Assembly (NCBI GenBank): GCA_009602725.1
Contig: WELB01000022.1
Span: 504,549 to 523,702, forward strand
Length of the DNA: 19,154 nt
Reading direction: 5' to 3'
Origin: Spirogloea muscicola
Lineage: Eukaryota > Streptophyta > Zygnematophyceae > Spirogloeales > Spirogloeaceae
Shown: positions 9,991 through 19,154 of the stretch, piece by piece
Layout of the letters: every line of letters begins with the position of its first letter
How positions within the stretch are numbered: position 1 is the stretch's first letter
Translations under genes and position numbers: made by a program
The notes under the pieces: generated by a model
Databases searched by the model: none
Told to the model about the DNA's origin: nothing
The model's input: only the letters and a program-made list of their open reading frames with translations

Positions 9991-10638
9991 TTTCTTTTGG
10001 AGTTTTTGGGCCAAACCTCCCCAACGGCAGGTCCCCGGCTTTGCGGGACCATGGGGGGGGTGCAGGCAGCCATGGCGGCCAGCCGTGTGCCCGGGAAGGT
10101 GGCGCGAAGGTGAGCGCGCGCAGGCTGGCCCGCCTGGGCGCGCCGGAGCAGGCTTGCCGCCGCCCTCCTCCTCGCCCACAAGCCAAAGCCCCCCCCCACC
10201 TCCCTCCGGCACAGACCAGCCCAAGCTCAGCCAAGCCCAGGCCATTATCCGGATTGCTGGGCTCGGCCCTCCCTCCTCCGCCGGCCTTGACTGCGCAGCC
10301 CGGGACTGCACTCTGCGGCGCTCCTGGCGGTGCCTCGAGAGGCCTGCTAGCGTCGCTTTGGTACTGGGTTCATCTAGTTGAGACGTGGGCGCCTCACGCC
10401 TCGCTCTGGCAAGACCGGGCGCGACGGAGCCTCCGACGGCCTCCCCGCCTCTGCCCTCTCGGCTCTGCTTGGGAACCTTACGGCGTGATCGCCGGAGCAC
10501 CTCTGACGGCCCACCGAGTCGGCGGGGGCCCACAGTTTCAATTGCCGCCGGATGCGCGATGTGGGCGCGGTGACCCTCAGTGCCGGATCCAGCGCTCGGC
10601 TGCCCAATTGCGGTTTCGTGGAGAGCGGCCGCGGCGCC

Positions 10639-13600
10639 ATGGCGTCGGCGCTGCTTTCGGTGGTCCTAGCGCTGGCGCTGGCCGCGTACGCGCCGGCCGT
10701 CGCCGCCATGGCGCCCGTGACGCTGGACGAGTCCGTCCCGGGCTTGGTGACGATCGGCAATGACATCCTGAACATCACGCTGCGCCGGCCGCAGGGGCAG
10801 CTTGTCCGGATTGCCTACGGCCCCTACTCCAATCTCCTCAATGGTGAGCCATGCCGCCGCTGCCGCTGCCGCCGCCGCCTCCGCCGTTGGACAGACCTCC
10901 TGATCAACAAGCGGCCGAGTGCCTGGTCAACTAACTACAGATCGTTGAGGGCAAGTCTTGCCGGCCTTGCTGCGTGGCGGTGGATGAGGTTTGAGGGGTC
11001 TGTCGCAGCAGAGCAGAGATTGATTGAGGACGGGGCTGGATCCAGGAGAGAGGGAGGGCCAGCTGAACGAGAGGAGCACACAATTGACTAGCATGGGGTT
11101 GTCCTTGTCTTGGTCGTCCATGGGTGATGGTCTTGGACCGTGTGTTTAGCGGGCGTGTCTCTTGCGGCTGGCGTTCTTTTGAGTTGAATAGATGACGGCG
11201 GTGGACCCAGCGGTGGCTCAACACGTCTTGAGCCACCGCCACCGTCACCATCTTGAGCCACCGCGCTCGGAGTTTGCCAGATTGCATGATGCCGCCCTGA
11301 TGTTACCCTGCATGCTTGTTCAACCGTTGCAGAGCCCCCAACCGACAATCCAATGGCCCAAGCAGCGGCAGTACTGGTGGCCAAAGCAGCATTGGGCGAC
11401 GATCCGGCGGCCAGCACAGCAGACAACCAGAATTACGTCGGCGGCGCTGAGACAGATCGCGCCTACTACGACATGCATTGGAAGAAGCCCGGCCAGGTGG
11501 ACGACACGTATGACAGCATGAGCATGACAAAGTATGAGGTGAGGACTGCGGCGTCCGCGCACCGCTGATGTGCCAGACGGGCTAGACTCTCGAGTCTTCC
11601 TGTTGGCATGACACTGTGTGGTAGGACGGTATGCTGCAGAGTTGAATGCAGTGTGGAGTTGTCGGATACCAAATTAGGAAGTGACCTCAGAGTCGAGTTG
11701 CGAACATGTCAATCTATCAGATCTGACCATGTTTGCTCAGTTCAGGAGTCCAGGCAGTCCAAGCAAGCACAATGATACTGAGACTTTCAAGAATGATAGT
11801 TTATGTAGACCCGAAAACTCTCATTGGCGGGCAGTAAAGCGACTAAATCGTGGACATCAAATTTGTTCTGAGAGGGACTGAGCATATGGTCGGCGTGGAC
11901 TTGCAGGTAATTGACAACAGCCCCGAGCGTGTGATTGTGTCCTTCACGCGGAGCCCGAGTTCCAAGTCGACTAGCTCGCAGGCACCGCTGAATGTGGACA
12001 TCCGATACAGCATGGCTGCAGGCAGCCCCGGATACCACAGCTATGCGACACTTGAGCACCTCGCGTCATATGCCCAAGTCAGCATCTCCGAGTTTCGGGC
12101 CGTGATGAAGCTGCGTGCCCAAAGCTTCACGTGGGCTCAGCTGGCTGACGACCGCGGCCGTGTGATGCCGGCGCTCGCCGACCGCCTGGACAAGAACAGC
12201 CAGGCTACCATGGTGCCGGAGGATCGGAAGCTCCTCAAGCCCCAGAATCCCGCTCTCATAGTAAGTAACAAGGCTCCTTGCACTGACATGGAATTGAATA
12301 CCGTTGGCATCTGTCTGTATTGCATCCCTTGACGTGCTTTGGGTACCGCCATGCTTGACTTGCATGCAAGCTAGTTACATGCGAAGAAGCAACCCTTGGT
12401 GTCCTTTCACCCATGATTATTCGGCAGGGGTAACCCGAGCTCTGTTCCAGATCTAGTGCTTCTCATCACTGAGCTGATCACCTCAATGCATCATGGCTGT
12501 CCTGCAGAATGAGCAGGAGGACAAGTATCACTATCTCGCGGATGTTAAGGATCAACTAGTATACGGGTGGGTGACAAACGACACTGTCCCCGTGGGATTA
12601 TGGTCCATCAACCCGGAAAAGTATGAATACATGGGAGGCGGCCCACTGAAGCAGGACCTCACTGTGCAGGTAATTGTATACTCCTGCATCAGTCTGGACA
12701 GATGCGTCACTTGATCTTGATGACCTTCATCAATCAAGGTCACCTCTGCTCATTCCAATGGCTAAACCAAATGATGGTGCATGTGCTGCCTAGCAGTATG
12801 CCAGGTGTATACGCTGCACATGACTACGAGAGTCTTCAGTAGAGCAAATATCATCATCCTAATGCAGGTGCTCAATCAGTGTGCTTGGCGCTGCACAAGC
12901 ACTTCCTGCACTGAAGGCCATTCCTGAGCTGAGGGAGCTCATTGGGGGCTATCTTTCTCATCAATGTGCAGACGGGCCCCTTCTTGCTTTTCTACCTCCA
13001 CTCGCAGCACGCGGGCACGCCTGGCATCTACCTCCCGACTGGCACGCCATGGGCCAAGGTGTTTGGCCCCTTCTTTGTGCATGTCAACCAGGCTGGGCCG
13101 ACCCTTCAGGGCGGCTCAGGCCCCAACGACCTCTGGGGCGCCGCCAAGCTACAGGCTGTGTACGAGTTCTGGTCCTGGCCCTATCGCTGGGCTGCTTCCG
13201 CAGCTTATCCGATTGCCGGTGAGTGCCCTTGAGCATGATAGATATATGTTTACTTGTGATCCTCATCAAATACTTGTCTGCTGGAGGCAGGCTTTGACTG
13301 GAGAGGATATCGTTTTTTTACACAATCCTGCTCTACTGTCCATGCATGAGCTTGGAGACACGGCCTTGTTGAGCTGCAACAGCGCCTAACTGCTCAAGTT
13401 CCGCTCCTGCTGCCGCCTGCAGGTCTCCGGGGGACAGTCAGTGGCAAGCTGGTCGTGGATGACCCGTACCTGACGACTGCGGTGGATCTTTCCAAGGCCT
13501 GGGTGTCGCTTGCGAACCCTGGCGCAGCTGGATCATGGGCCCAGGAGGTGTATGGATACCAGTACTGGACGCAGCCCGATGTAACCGGAACATTTACGCT

Positions 13601-14778
13601 GACCAATGTGCGGCCAGGCACATACAACGTGTATGCCTATGTGCCTGGTGTCTATGGCGACTACATGTACGGCATCATCTTTGTCAGCTATGGCACAGAG
13701 CTCAAGCTCCAGCGTCTTGTTTTCTCGGTATGTCAAACCTCCCACAATGTGAGCGGAGGTCCTAGCTGATGATTAGCTGCCCCTCTTTAGCACACCTGCG
13801 TTGTTATTCTATATTCACGTAAGGTCACACATTAGAGGAAGTAAACTAATCTATCAGATCAGGAAGATACCACAGAGTGTTTGGGTCAGAAAACGTCCCT
13901 CAATGTTGGCCCAAGTTAGATATGCCCTTATCATTGGCTGTTGATGGTCGTGGTGTGTCCTAGCCTTTCTCAGTCTCCCAGTTGACTGACAGTGACCCAG
14001 CTGTGCTTCCGAGCAGCCTCCTCGCGCAGGACCGACGCTGTGGGAGATTGGCATCCCCGATCGCACGGCCGAGGAGTTCTTCGTCCCACCCATGAACCCG
14101 CTGAGCCCCTACCCATACGGTGCCACTGGCGACAACCGGTGGAGGAACTATGGGTCCTGGCTGGCGTACGCTGCGACGTGGCCCAACGACGTCACGTTCA
14201 ACGCCAACACCGACAGCTACGCCACCAGCTGGCCCTACTGCCAGACTGTGCGGGCCAAGGGCAGCAATGCGTATAGTCCAACGACATGGACAATCAACTT
14301 TGCCCTCGCTGCGATCCCCTCACCCAACAGTAAGTCTGCACAAAGGTCCACGCTTGAAACCCTTGCATGATGGACAACTCTGGCACTTGCCAACTATGTG
14401 ATAGCCACTTATGTATCCAAGCAAAGTTCCTATCTTGGGCGAGTTCTGATATTCTCGACTGATGCTATGATAACCGATGGTTTTCTTCCAGGCATATACA
14501 CAATGCGCATGGCCTTTGCAGGCTCGCACGCTGCAGGCATTGTGGTGCAGGTCAACGGCCTCTCCCGCCCAGTCTTCGACACCACCCAGCTGGCCATTGG
14601 CCGTGACAATGGCATGGCCAGAGCCACCATTCATGGGTACTATGAATCCTTTGACTTCACAATCGCTGGCAGCTTGCTGAAGGCCGGCCCCAACTCCATC
14701 ACACTGACGCAGACGCGCGTCTTCGGCCCCTTCATCTACGTCATGTACGACTACCTCCGCCTTGAGGGGCCGATTTAG
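10639..14778 (+). CDS. Rhamnogalacturonan lyase, polysaccharide lyase family 4, 8 exons
   Basis: Family role: cleaves the rhamnose-galacturonate backbone of rhamnogalacturonan I by beta-elimination, outside the cell. Exons: 10639-10843, 11333-11538, 11907-12260, 12508-12669, 12972-13218, 13423-13727, 14017-14329, 14492-14778; GT-AG introns, phases agree, 692 aa. Residues 1-23 form a signal peptide (hydrophobic SALLSVVLALALAAYA, then AVAA). The catalytic sandwich (about 30-390) shows AYYDMHWKKPG, VIDNSPERVIVSFTR, YSYATLEHL-like HSYATLEHLASY, LADDRGRVMP, LLFYLHSQHAG and WAKVFGPFFVHVN. An fn3-like domain follows (about 392-493; RGTVSGKLVV, YNVYAYVPGVYGDY), then a CBM-like domain (494-692; PPRAGPTLWEIGIPDRTAEE, QLAIGRDNGMARATIHGYY, VMYDYLRLEGPI at the end). 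This is the full plant-type order and near the usual length. An in-frame ATG also exists at 10552, but 10639 places the signal peptide at the N-terminus. It could equally be called a rhamnogalacturonate lyase B-type protein. Confidence 0.92.
10844..11332 (+). other. Intron 1 of the lyase gene, with an inverted repeat
   Basis: The intron is 489 nt, the longest in this gene, with donor GTGAGC and acceptor TTGCAG. It holds a 12-bp perfect inverted repeat and a third copy of one arm, listed separately. The first 60 bases are a CCGCTGCCGC-type low-complexity run. The other introns are 162-368 nt (11539-11906, 12261-12507, 12670-12971, 13219-13422, 13728-14016, 14330-14491). Confidence 0.8.
11210..11264. 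repeat. 12-bp perfect inverted repeat plus a third arm copy
   Basis: GCGGTGGCTCAA at 11210-11221 pairs exactly with TTGAGCCACCGC at 11228-11239 around a 6-base loop (CACGTC). The right arm recurs as CTTGAGCCACCGC at 11252-11264. The hairpin lies about 100 bases before the acceptor of intron 1 in the lyase gene. A 12-bp perfect stem with so small a loop is unlikely by chance. It may be a structured intron element, a binding site or a remnant of a small foldback element. Confidence 0.85.
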
Positions 14779-14997
14779 CCGGGCCCTCAAGCCAGACATA
14801 CCATTGTTTAGTCCCAGGGGGACCTTGCGAGGATCTCCTGCAGCTCTTCCCATACCAAGTCACTCACAGAACCCTTGATGTACCTTTCGTCAATTATTCC
14901 TCCTGATATGCTGCTCATAGACCAACTTCGGGACCCTTTGATTAGGATTTCGCAGAACGTGTACACTAGGACTTTCATGATTTCTTTCACGCACGGT

Positions 14998-15007
14998 CAC
15001 ACGTGTG
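14998..15007. promoter_or_regulatory. G-box palindrome CACACGTGTG
   Basis: The sequence contains CACGTG (15000-15005), the core bound by bZIP and bHLH factors in plants and algae, within a longer palindrome. It sits between two 3' ends, where a promoter element is not expected, so it is either incidental or marks an unseen transcript. Confidence 0.3.
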
Positions 15008-15822
15008 TGGCCTGAGCTTATATCCAAGAGAACCGCCACTCCCCAGCGGGGACAAGAATACTAGGCACACCACATCCATTGTAGTCTCTGCTAGAGCCCC
15101 TGACTTTGTCAACTTGCACAACTGAGACCATTACCTTCTTCCCATGGACAATGAGGCTGCAGTCTTAGAGCCTCGCATTCTTTTGTGGGCTGGGACGAGT
15201 GCAAGGCTCTGCTGCAGCTTTCGCTCCCGGCAGCCCCACTCATTGAATTGAGCAGGACCTTGAACAGACTGGAGCGAGTGCTCCAGGTGCACATCACCCA
15301 CGTAACGCAACTTCGACTGCCGCTTGCAATAGCCGTCCTTGGCTAAGTGCAAGATTTGCATGACAAGTGACAATGCTGAATAGTAGCTTAGACCTCCAAA
15401 ACCAGGTCAAGACATCAACAGGTCTTTCACTCAAATGCAGCCGATGTGAAACGCCGGACTTCTCTATGGGCTTCAGAGTCCCCTTCAGCTGCTGACTAAT
15501 AGCCAGCATTCCATTCAACCTGCGGAGTGCGTGCATGCTTACCACAGCATGATCCACCTGCAGCAAATGGCAGCTCAAATTTGTCTTCATTCTAGCCCCT
15601 GGATCTGGTGGTCAATCATGGAGCGAGCTAAGGTATCATCTGCCCCAGTAAGCTTTTGCCCAGTGCAGGCAGAGCTTGCTGGCAGAAGCTTGCTGATGCT
15701 CACCAAGCAAAGATCCTCCCAATAACCTATCAAGTTCTGGCAATGCCCTCCCTTGGATATTATATTTGATCCATACGACCTCGACCAACCCAAGGCATCT
15801 GGGCTGCATCTGGGCTAAACCC

Positions 15823-15827
15823 TTACA
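15823..15827 (-). terminator. Candidate TGTAA poly(A) signal for eIF4A
   Basis: The + strand reads TTACA here, so the - strand carries TGTAA, the poly(A) signal pentamer typical of many green algae. It lies about 115 bases beyond the eIF4A stop codon, a reasonable 3' UTR distance. A pentamer occurs often by chance, so the assignment rests on position. Confidence 0.45.
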
Positions 15828-15940
15828 GAGGACAACCAGGCTATGCCACTTCTAGTGTCAAGATGCATGTCATCCACTTCTGTGGAATGTTGGTATCCTC
15901 CTGGTGGCATGTGCTTAACATCCCCATGCTTTCTGCCACT

Positions 15941-18884
15941 CTAGAGGAGGTCCGCAACATTTGATGGAAGCTCCTCAATGATGGTGTTGTAAAAACGCTG
16001 GATGTCCTGCAGCATGCGCTCGTCCTCTTTCGTCACGAAGTTGATAGCCACGCCCTTTCGTCCGAAACGGCCAGAGCGACCAATACGGTGCAAATAATTT
16101 TCTGGCTGTGTCGGCAGGTCGTAGTTGATAACAAGCGAAACCTGTCGCCACAATTACCTCTTCAATCAGTGATGCGACTACTTAAGAGCAACATTTACCA
16201 CAGCAACATCACTTTAGATGAGAGTGGTGGCAGTCATTCTAATAACATATGATTCAAGCATCACCAGATTGATATCTTGTCATAATAAGGTTGCCATTAT
16301 GCAGTTCAAATAGGCAAGTTAAGTGAGCCCACTGCACCTGCTGGACATCAATGCCTCTGGCAAGAAGGTCTGTGGTGATTAACACACGGGAGGACCCAGA
16401 GCGGAATTCACGCATGATAATGTCGCGCGTATTCTGGTCCATGTCTCCATGGGTGGCAGAGACAGTGTGGTCACGCGATCGCATCTTGTCCGTGAGCCAG
16501 TCGACCTTCCTCCTTGTGTTGATGAAAATGACAGACTGGCAATCACAAGCACCATGGAACTAACATATCAGTCATGCGCACTTTACCTGCAACTTATGTG
16601 ATAGCCGCAACTCCTGCTGCAACCAGTCCTTGCCATAAATAGGACTCGGACTCTTTCGCTATCTAGCTATCAGAAACTTGCATTTCAACGTCACTGCAAC
16701 TCTCCAAATGCCCCTAGCTTTGCTTATAGCTCACACGAGCACTCACCTGCGTGATTGCGAGTGTCTCGTATAAGTCGCACAGTGTGTCCAGCTTCCACTC
16801 CTCGCGGTCCACGTTCACATAGAACTGCTTGATACCCTCAAGGGTCAGCTCGTCGCGCTTCACCAAGATCTTCACAGGCTTGTTCATGAACTTGCGCGTG
16901 ATCTCGAGCGCCTCTGGCGGCATGGTGGCAGAGAACACGCCCACTTGCAGCTTGGGTGGCAGGAGCTGGAAAATATCATAAATCTGCACAGAGCACAAAA
17001 CGACACCTCTTTACCTCCCTTAACATTGGTCAGCGAAGGTCCTGAGCCATGGAAGGATCGTACTTCCATATGATTACGTACGATTGTATGAAGAGAATAT
17101 ATACTCGAACTTCCTGATAACCACAATAAATAGACGGCCACAGAAAGTATTGCTATGGTACTCACCTGGTCCTTAAATCCGCGAGAGAGCATCTCGTCGG
17201 CCTCATCCAAGACAAAGACCTTGATGTTGTCTGGCCGCAGAGCATGCCGCCTCAGCATGTCGTATACTCTTCCTGGCGTTCCTACCACAACATGGACCCC
17301 AGACTGCAGCCAACACATAGCAAAGCAGCTGCTACTATAATATGTGGCATCATGATGGCGTAGCCATAACACCATACAGATGGTTATATGGCTACTTGTC
17401 ATAGAATGGAACGCTTTTGAAATCCTAATGTGCAGATGCTTCTTTCTGCATACTGATGAAAGTAGTAAGCATGTGTATATGCTCATCCTTACAGACACGG
17501 GCGCATGATCTTTGATACTCCACCTCTGGCACCAACTGTGATTGACTGTGAAGTCTGGCAAGCTTCAAACCTGCAGAATGCGCTGGTCCTCACGTACGCT
17601 TGTGCCTCCAACACAGGCGTGCACCTTGACTTGGAGATAATCACCAAGCGCGCGCATGACCTTCTCAATCTGCTGCGCAAGCTCGCGCGTGGGTGCCAGC
17701 ACGAGTGCCTGGCAGTCGAGCAGGGTGTAGTCGAGCTGCTGCAGGATGCCGGAGCAGAAAGTGGCAGTCTTGCCAGTGCCTGACTGCGCCTGCTGGATCA
17801 CATCCAGGCCCTTCGTGAAGGGCACGATGCCGCGCTGCTGGATAGCGGACGGCTTCTCGAAACCTGCCACAGAAATTATGTGCATGCTCTGAAGACTTAG
17901 CCCTCGACGTAGTAATGACCTTCTGCTATTAGTCTGACGTGAGTCAACAACCAAGCCTGCCGCTGATACCCAATCCCAGCTTTATTGAGATGCAGCAAAC
18001 TTGATCAAGCCACTGCACAGCGGACAACATTAATAAACATTTGACAAGCTTAAGCGCATAGCCTTGGGGCCCACGTGAGTACAATAGAGACAGCGACAAT
18101 ACTCTCAGGTAGGCAGCTATGCGTCCATAATATAACCCCTGGAGCTGATCCCGGCAAGACAAACCGGCGAGCCTGGCAGTGTGGGGTATGTTCCGAGACG
18201 TGGAGACCCACCATAAGCATAGATTCCGCGGAGAAGGTTCTCGTGGAGGCCCATGACATCAAACGACTCATGCACCTCCTCCCAGGTTGAGATGAAGTCC
18301 TCGCCCTCGCCGGCCAGGCTGCACACGGACGAAACCGCCGCACGATGGTCACTGAGCGCGACAACACAGGGATTGGCGAAGGCCGGCACAGAGACGCCAA
18401 GGACAAGCGCCTGCAGGGGTTGTCGGCGGATCTGCCACACCCGGTTGTCAGGCCGAGTGACAAGGAAATCCAAGCCAATATGACGACGCTGTGCACAACA
18501 GCAGACATAGTATGTGTGTCTTGTGACAGGCCGTGCAGCGGCCTGACATAGGACAGGCGGGCTTGAAGCAGGGCACAGGAGCACGCCATCAGACGATGCA
18601 CGCTCGCTCTCGCTGCCAGGACAGCGCCACAGCGGCGCAGCATCCCTCGGCTTGGCTGCCGGGAGAGCGCGTGCCGGGCATGATGGACCAAGAGCTTGAC
18701 GGGGCGGGCGCATGGCCGCGGGATCGTGGCGGCAGGTGATGCACCCCGGACACTGTGCCTAGACGAGCGAACCGTGCTAGAAGCGACTACCTAACGAGAG
18801 TGGAGAAGGTGCTCACATCTGCTCCATCTTCTGATCATACTGCTTGGCGTCGAACTTCTCGGCCTCAGGCGCGAGCCCTGCCAT
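15941..18884 (-). CDS. EIF4A: Translation initiation factor eIF4A, DEAD-box RNA helicase, 7 exons
   Basis: ATP-dependent RNA helicase that unwinds 5' UTR structure as part of cytoplasmic eIF4F during ribosome recruitment. Exons on the - strand: 18884-18817, 18318-18212, 17863-17571, 17303-17166, 16983-16747, 16535-16338, 16141-15941; GT-AG, phases agree, 413 aa, the family's usual length. The ATG at 18884 gives [17 protein letters not shown], as in plant eIF4A. Motifs: Q-motif [13 protein letters not shown] (59-71), motif I AQSGTGKT (84-91), [20 protein letters not shown], Ib TPGR (165-168), II DEAD (189-192), III SAT (220-222), [36 protein letters not shown] (365-372). The end [11 protein letters not shown] matches canonical plant eIF4A, which argues against the exon-junction paralogue eIF4A-III. 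All helicase motifs are intact, so the gene looks functional. It is convergent with the lyase gene. Confidence 0.97.
16142..18816 (-). other. Introns of the eIF4A gene
   Basis: Six GT-AG introns: 18816-18319 (498 nt), 18211-17864 (348), 17570-17304 (267), 17165-16984 (182), 16746-16536 (211) and 16337-16142 (196). Lengths fall from 5' to 3', with the longest first, a pattern common in highly expressed genes. Long open frames across the first intron (18050-18713) extend the sequence of exon 2 and are not separate genes. Confidence 0.85.
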
Positions 18885-19154
18885 GCTTGCGAACTGCGCG
18901 GGGAGATGCAAGGCGGCGAGCCGAGGGCGACGTCAGCCGGCTTCAGAGTCCGCGGCGCGCCCGGCGACGGCCGATTCGGCGAGCCATGGACGGCCGGCGG
19001 CGGAGAATGCCGCAGGCGGCGGAGGCTCGTGCCGATGGCCCCGCCGCGGGCAGCGCCGCGGCGGGACAGAGCGGTCGTTGCTAGCCGCCGCGCTGAGGGC
19101 AGCGACGACGGCTGGAGCGGCGGCGTCACCTGCGACGGGGAGGAGTGCGGCGGC
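18885..19154 (-). promoter_or_regulatory. 5' leader and promoter region of eIF4A
   Basis: The 270 bases upstream of the eIF4A start are very GC-rich, with CGG/CCG runs and no TATA box. A CGCAG just before the ATG (18893-18897 on the - strand) could be a 5' UTR splice acceptor but is not supported otherwise. No gene is recognised to the window edge. Confidence 0.4.

Larger units (their letters stand above)
8017..10638. other. Intergenic region of about 2.6 kb, no recognisable gene
   Basis: It holds the expected 3' UTR of the WD40 gene and the promoter/leader of the lyase gene. I see no TGTAA poly(A) signal on the + strand near the WD40 stop and no TATA box that I would trust. Open frames on both strands are long because the DNA is GC-rich and strand-biased; none resembles a known protein. 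Specific contents (purine-rich stretch, degenerate repeats, hairpin) are listed separately. The part just before 10639 is GC-rich and open in the lyase frame from 10552. Confidence 0.6.
14779..15940. other. Intergenic region between convergent lyase and eIF4A genes
   Basis: These 1.16 kb hold the 3' UTRs of both genes. Several frames of 60-98 codons lie on the - strand (15109-15793), but none resembles a known protein and none has exon-like conservation that I recognise. No clear poly(A) signal for the lyase was found on the + strand; a candidate for eIF4A lies at 15823-15827. Confidence 0.6.

Noticed and set aside
9988-10763. Long frames on both strands before the lyase gene (9988-10533 on -, 10041-10763 on +)
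   Set aside because: They overlap each other and the signal-peptide exon of the lyase, and are explained by high GC and lack of stops.
11850-11906. Earlier start of lyase exon 3 (DIKFVLRGTEHMVG)
   Set aside because: Joining at 11907 gives TKYE-VIDNSPERVIVSFTR, in phase and with the expected strand-to-strand spacing.
12876-12971. Earlier start of lyase exon 5, including GAIFLINVQ
   Set aside because: The acceptor after 12971 (TATCTTTCTCATCAATGTGCAG-type pyrimidine-rich run) joins LTVQ directly to TGPFLLFYLHS, matching the family spacing. Longer versions add unrelated residues.
15109-15793. Consecutive frames on the - strand downstream of eIF4A, as a possible fourth gene
   Set aside because: None resembles a known protein, they overlap in conflicting frames, and they lie where 3' UTR sequence is expected.
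18050-18713. Frames of about 200 codons on the - strand across eIF4A exon 2 and intron 1
   Set aside because: They include the real exon 2 and run into intron 1 upstream; the splice model to [15 protein letters not shown] fits the family exactly.
1-19154. Mobile elements, CRISPR arrays, tRNA/rRNA genes, bacterial operons
   Set aside because: No transposase, reverse transcriptase, long terminal repeats, regular spacer arrays or tRNA-like folds were recognised. The genes are spliced eukaryotic genes.

Overview
The window is eukaryotic nuclear DNA, most likely from a green alga (Chlorophyta, perhaps a trebouxiophyte). It holds three intron-rich protein genes with GT-AG introns of roughly 120-500 bases. 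The exons are GC-rich, the introns are more AT-rich, and the exon-encoded proteins look most like land-plant homologues. One possible TGTAA poly(A) signal, the type common in green algae, lies downstream of the third gene. The lineage is inferred from gene structure and remembered families; no search was run.

Layout. (1) Positions 146-8016, + strand: a 21-exon gene for a BRWD/PHIP-type protein with a conserved N-terminal region, an eight-bladed WD40 array and an acidic/basic tail. I rebuilt it exon by exon; every junction keeps frame and the joined model is 3078 nt (1025 aa). No bromodomain, usual in this family, is visible. (2) Positions 8017-10638: about 2.6 kb with no recognisable gene. 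It contains a strongly purine-rich stretch, degenerate short repeats and long antisense frames that look spurious. (3) Positions 10639-14778, + strand: an 8-exon gene (2079 nt, 692 aa) for a secreted rhamnogalacturonan lyase of polysaccharide lyase family 4. (4) Positions 14779-15940: a 1.16-kb intergenic stretch between convergent genes. (5) Positions 18884-15941, - strand: a 7-exon gene for translation initiation factor eIF4A (1242 nt, 413 aa), complete with all DEAD-box motifs. (6) Positions 18885-19154: GC-rich leader/promoter of eIF4A.

The three genes have unrelated roles: chromatin-associated or ubiquitin-ligase-adaptor scaffold, cell-wall polysaccharide cleavage, and translation initiation. 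Nothing suggests they act together. I found no mobile element, CRISPR array, tRNA or rRNA, and no convincing new multi-gene system. The points most worth a second look are the missing bromodomain and unsettled 3' end of the first gene, an intronic 99-bp direct duplication with a 14-bp hairpin, a perfect 12-bp hairpin in the lyase gene's first intron, and the presence of a plant-type pectin lyase in a probable green alga.
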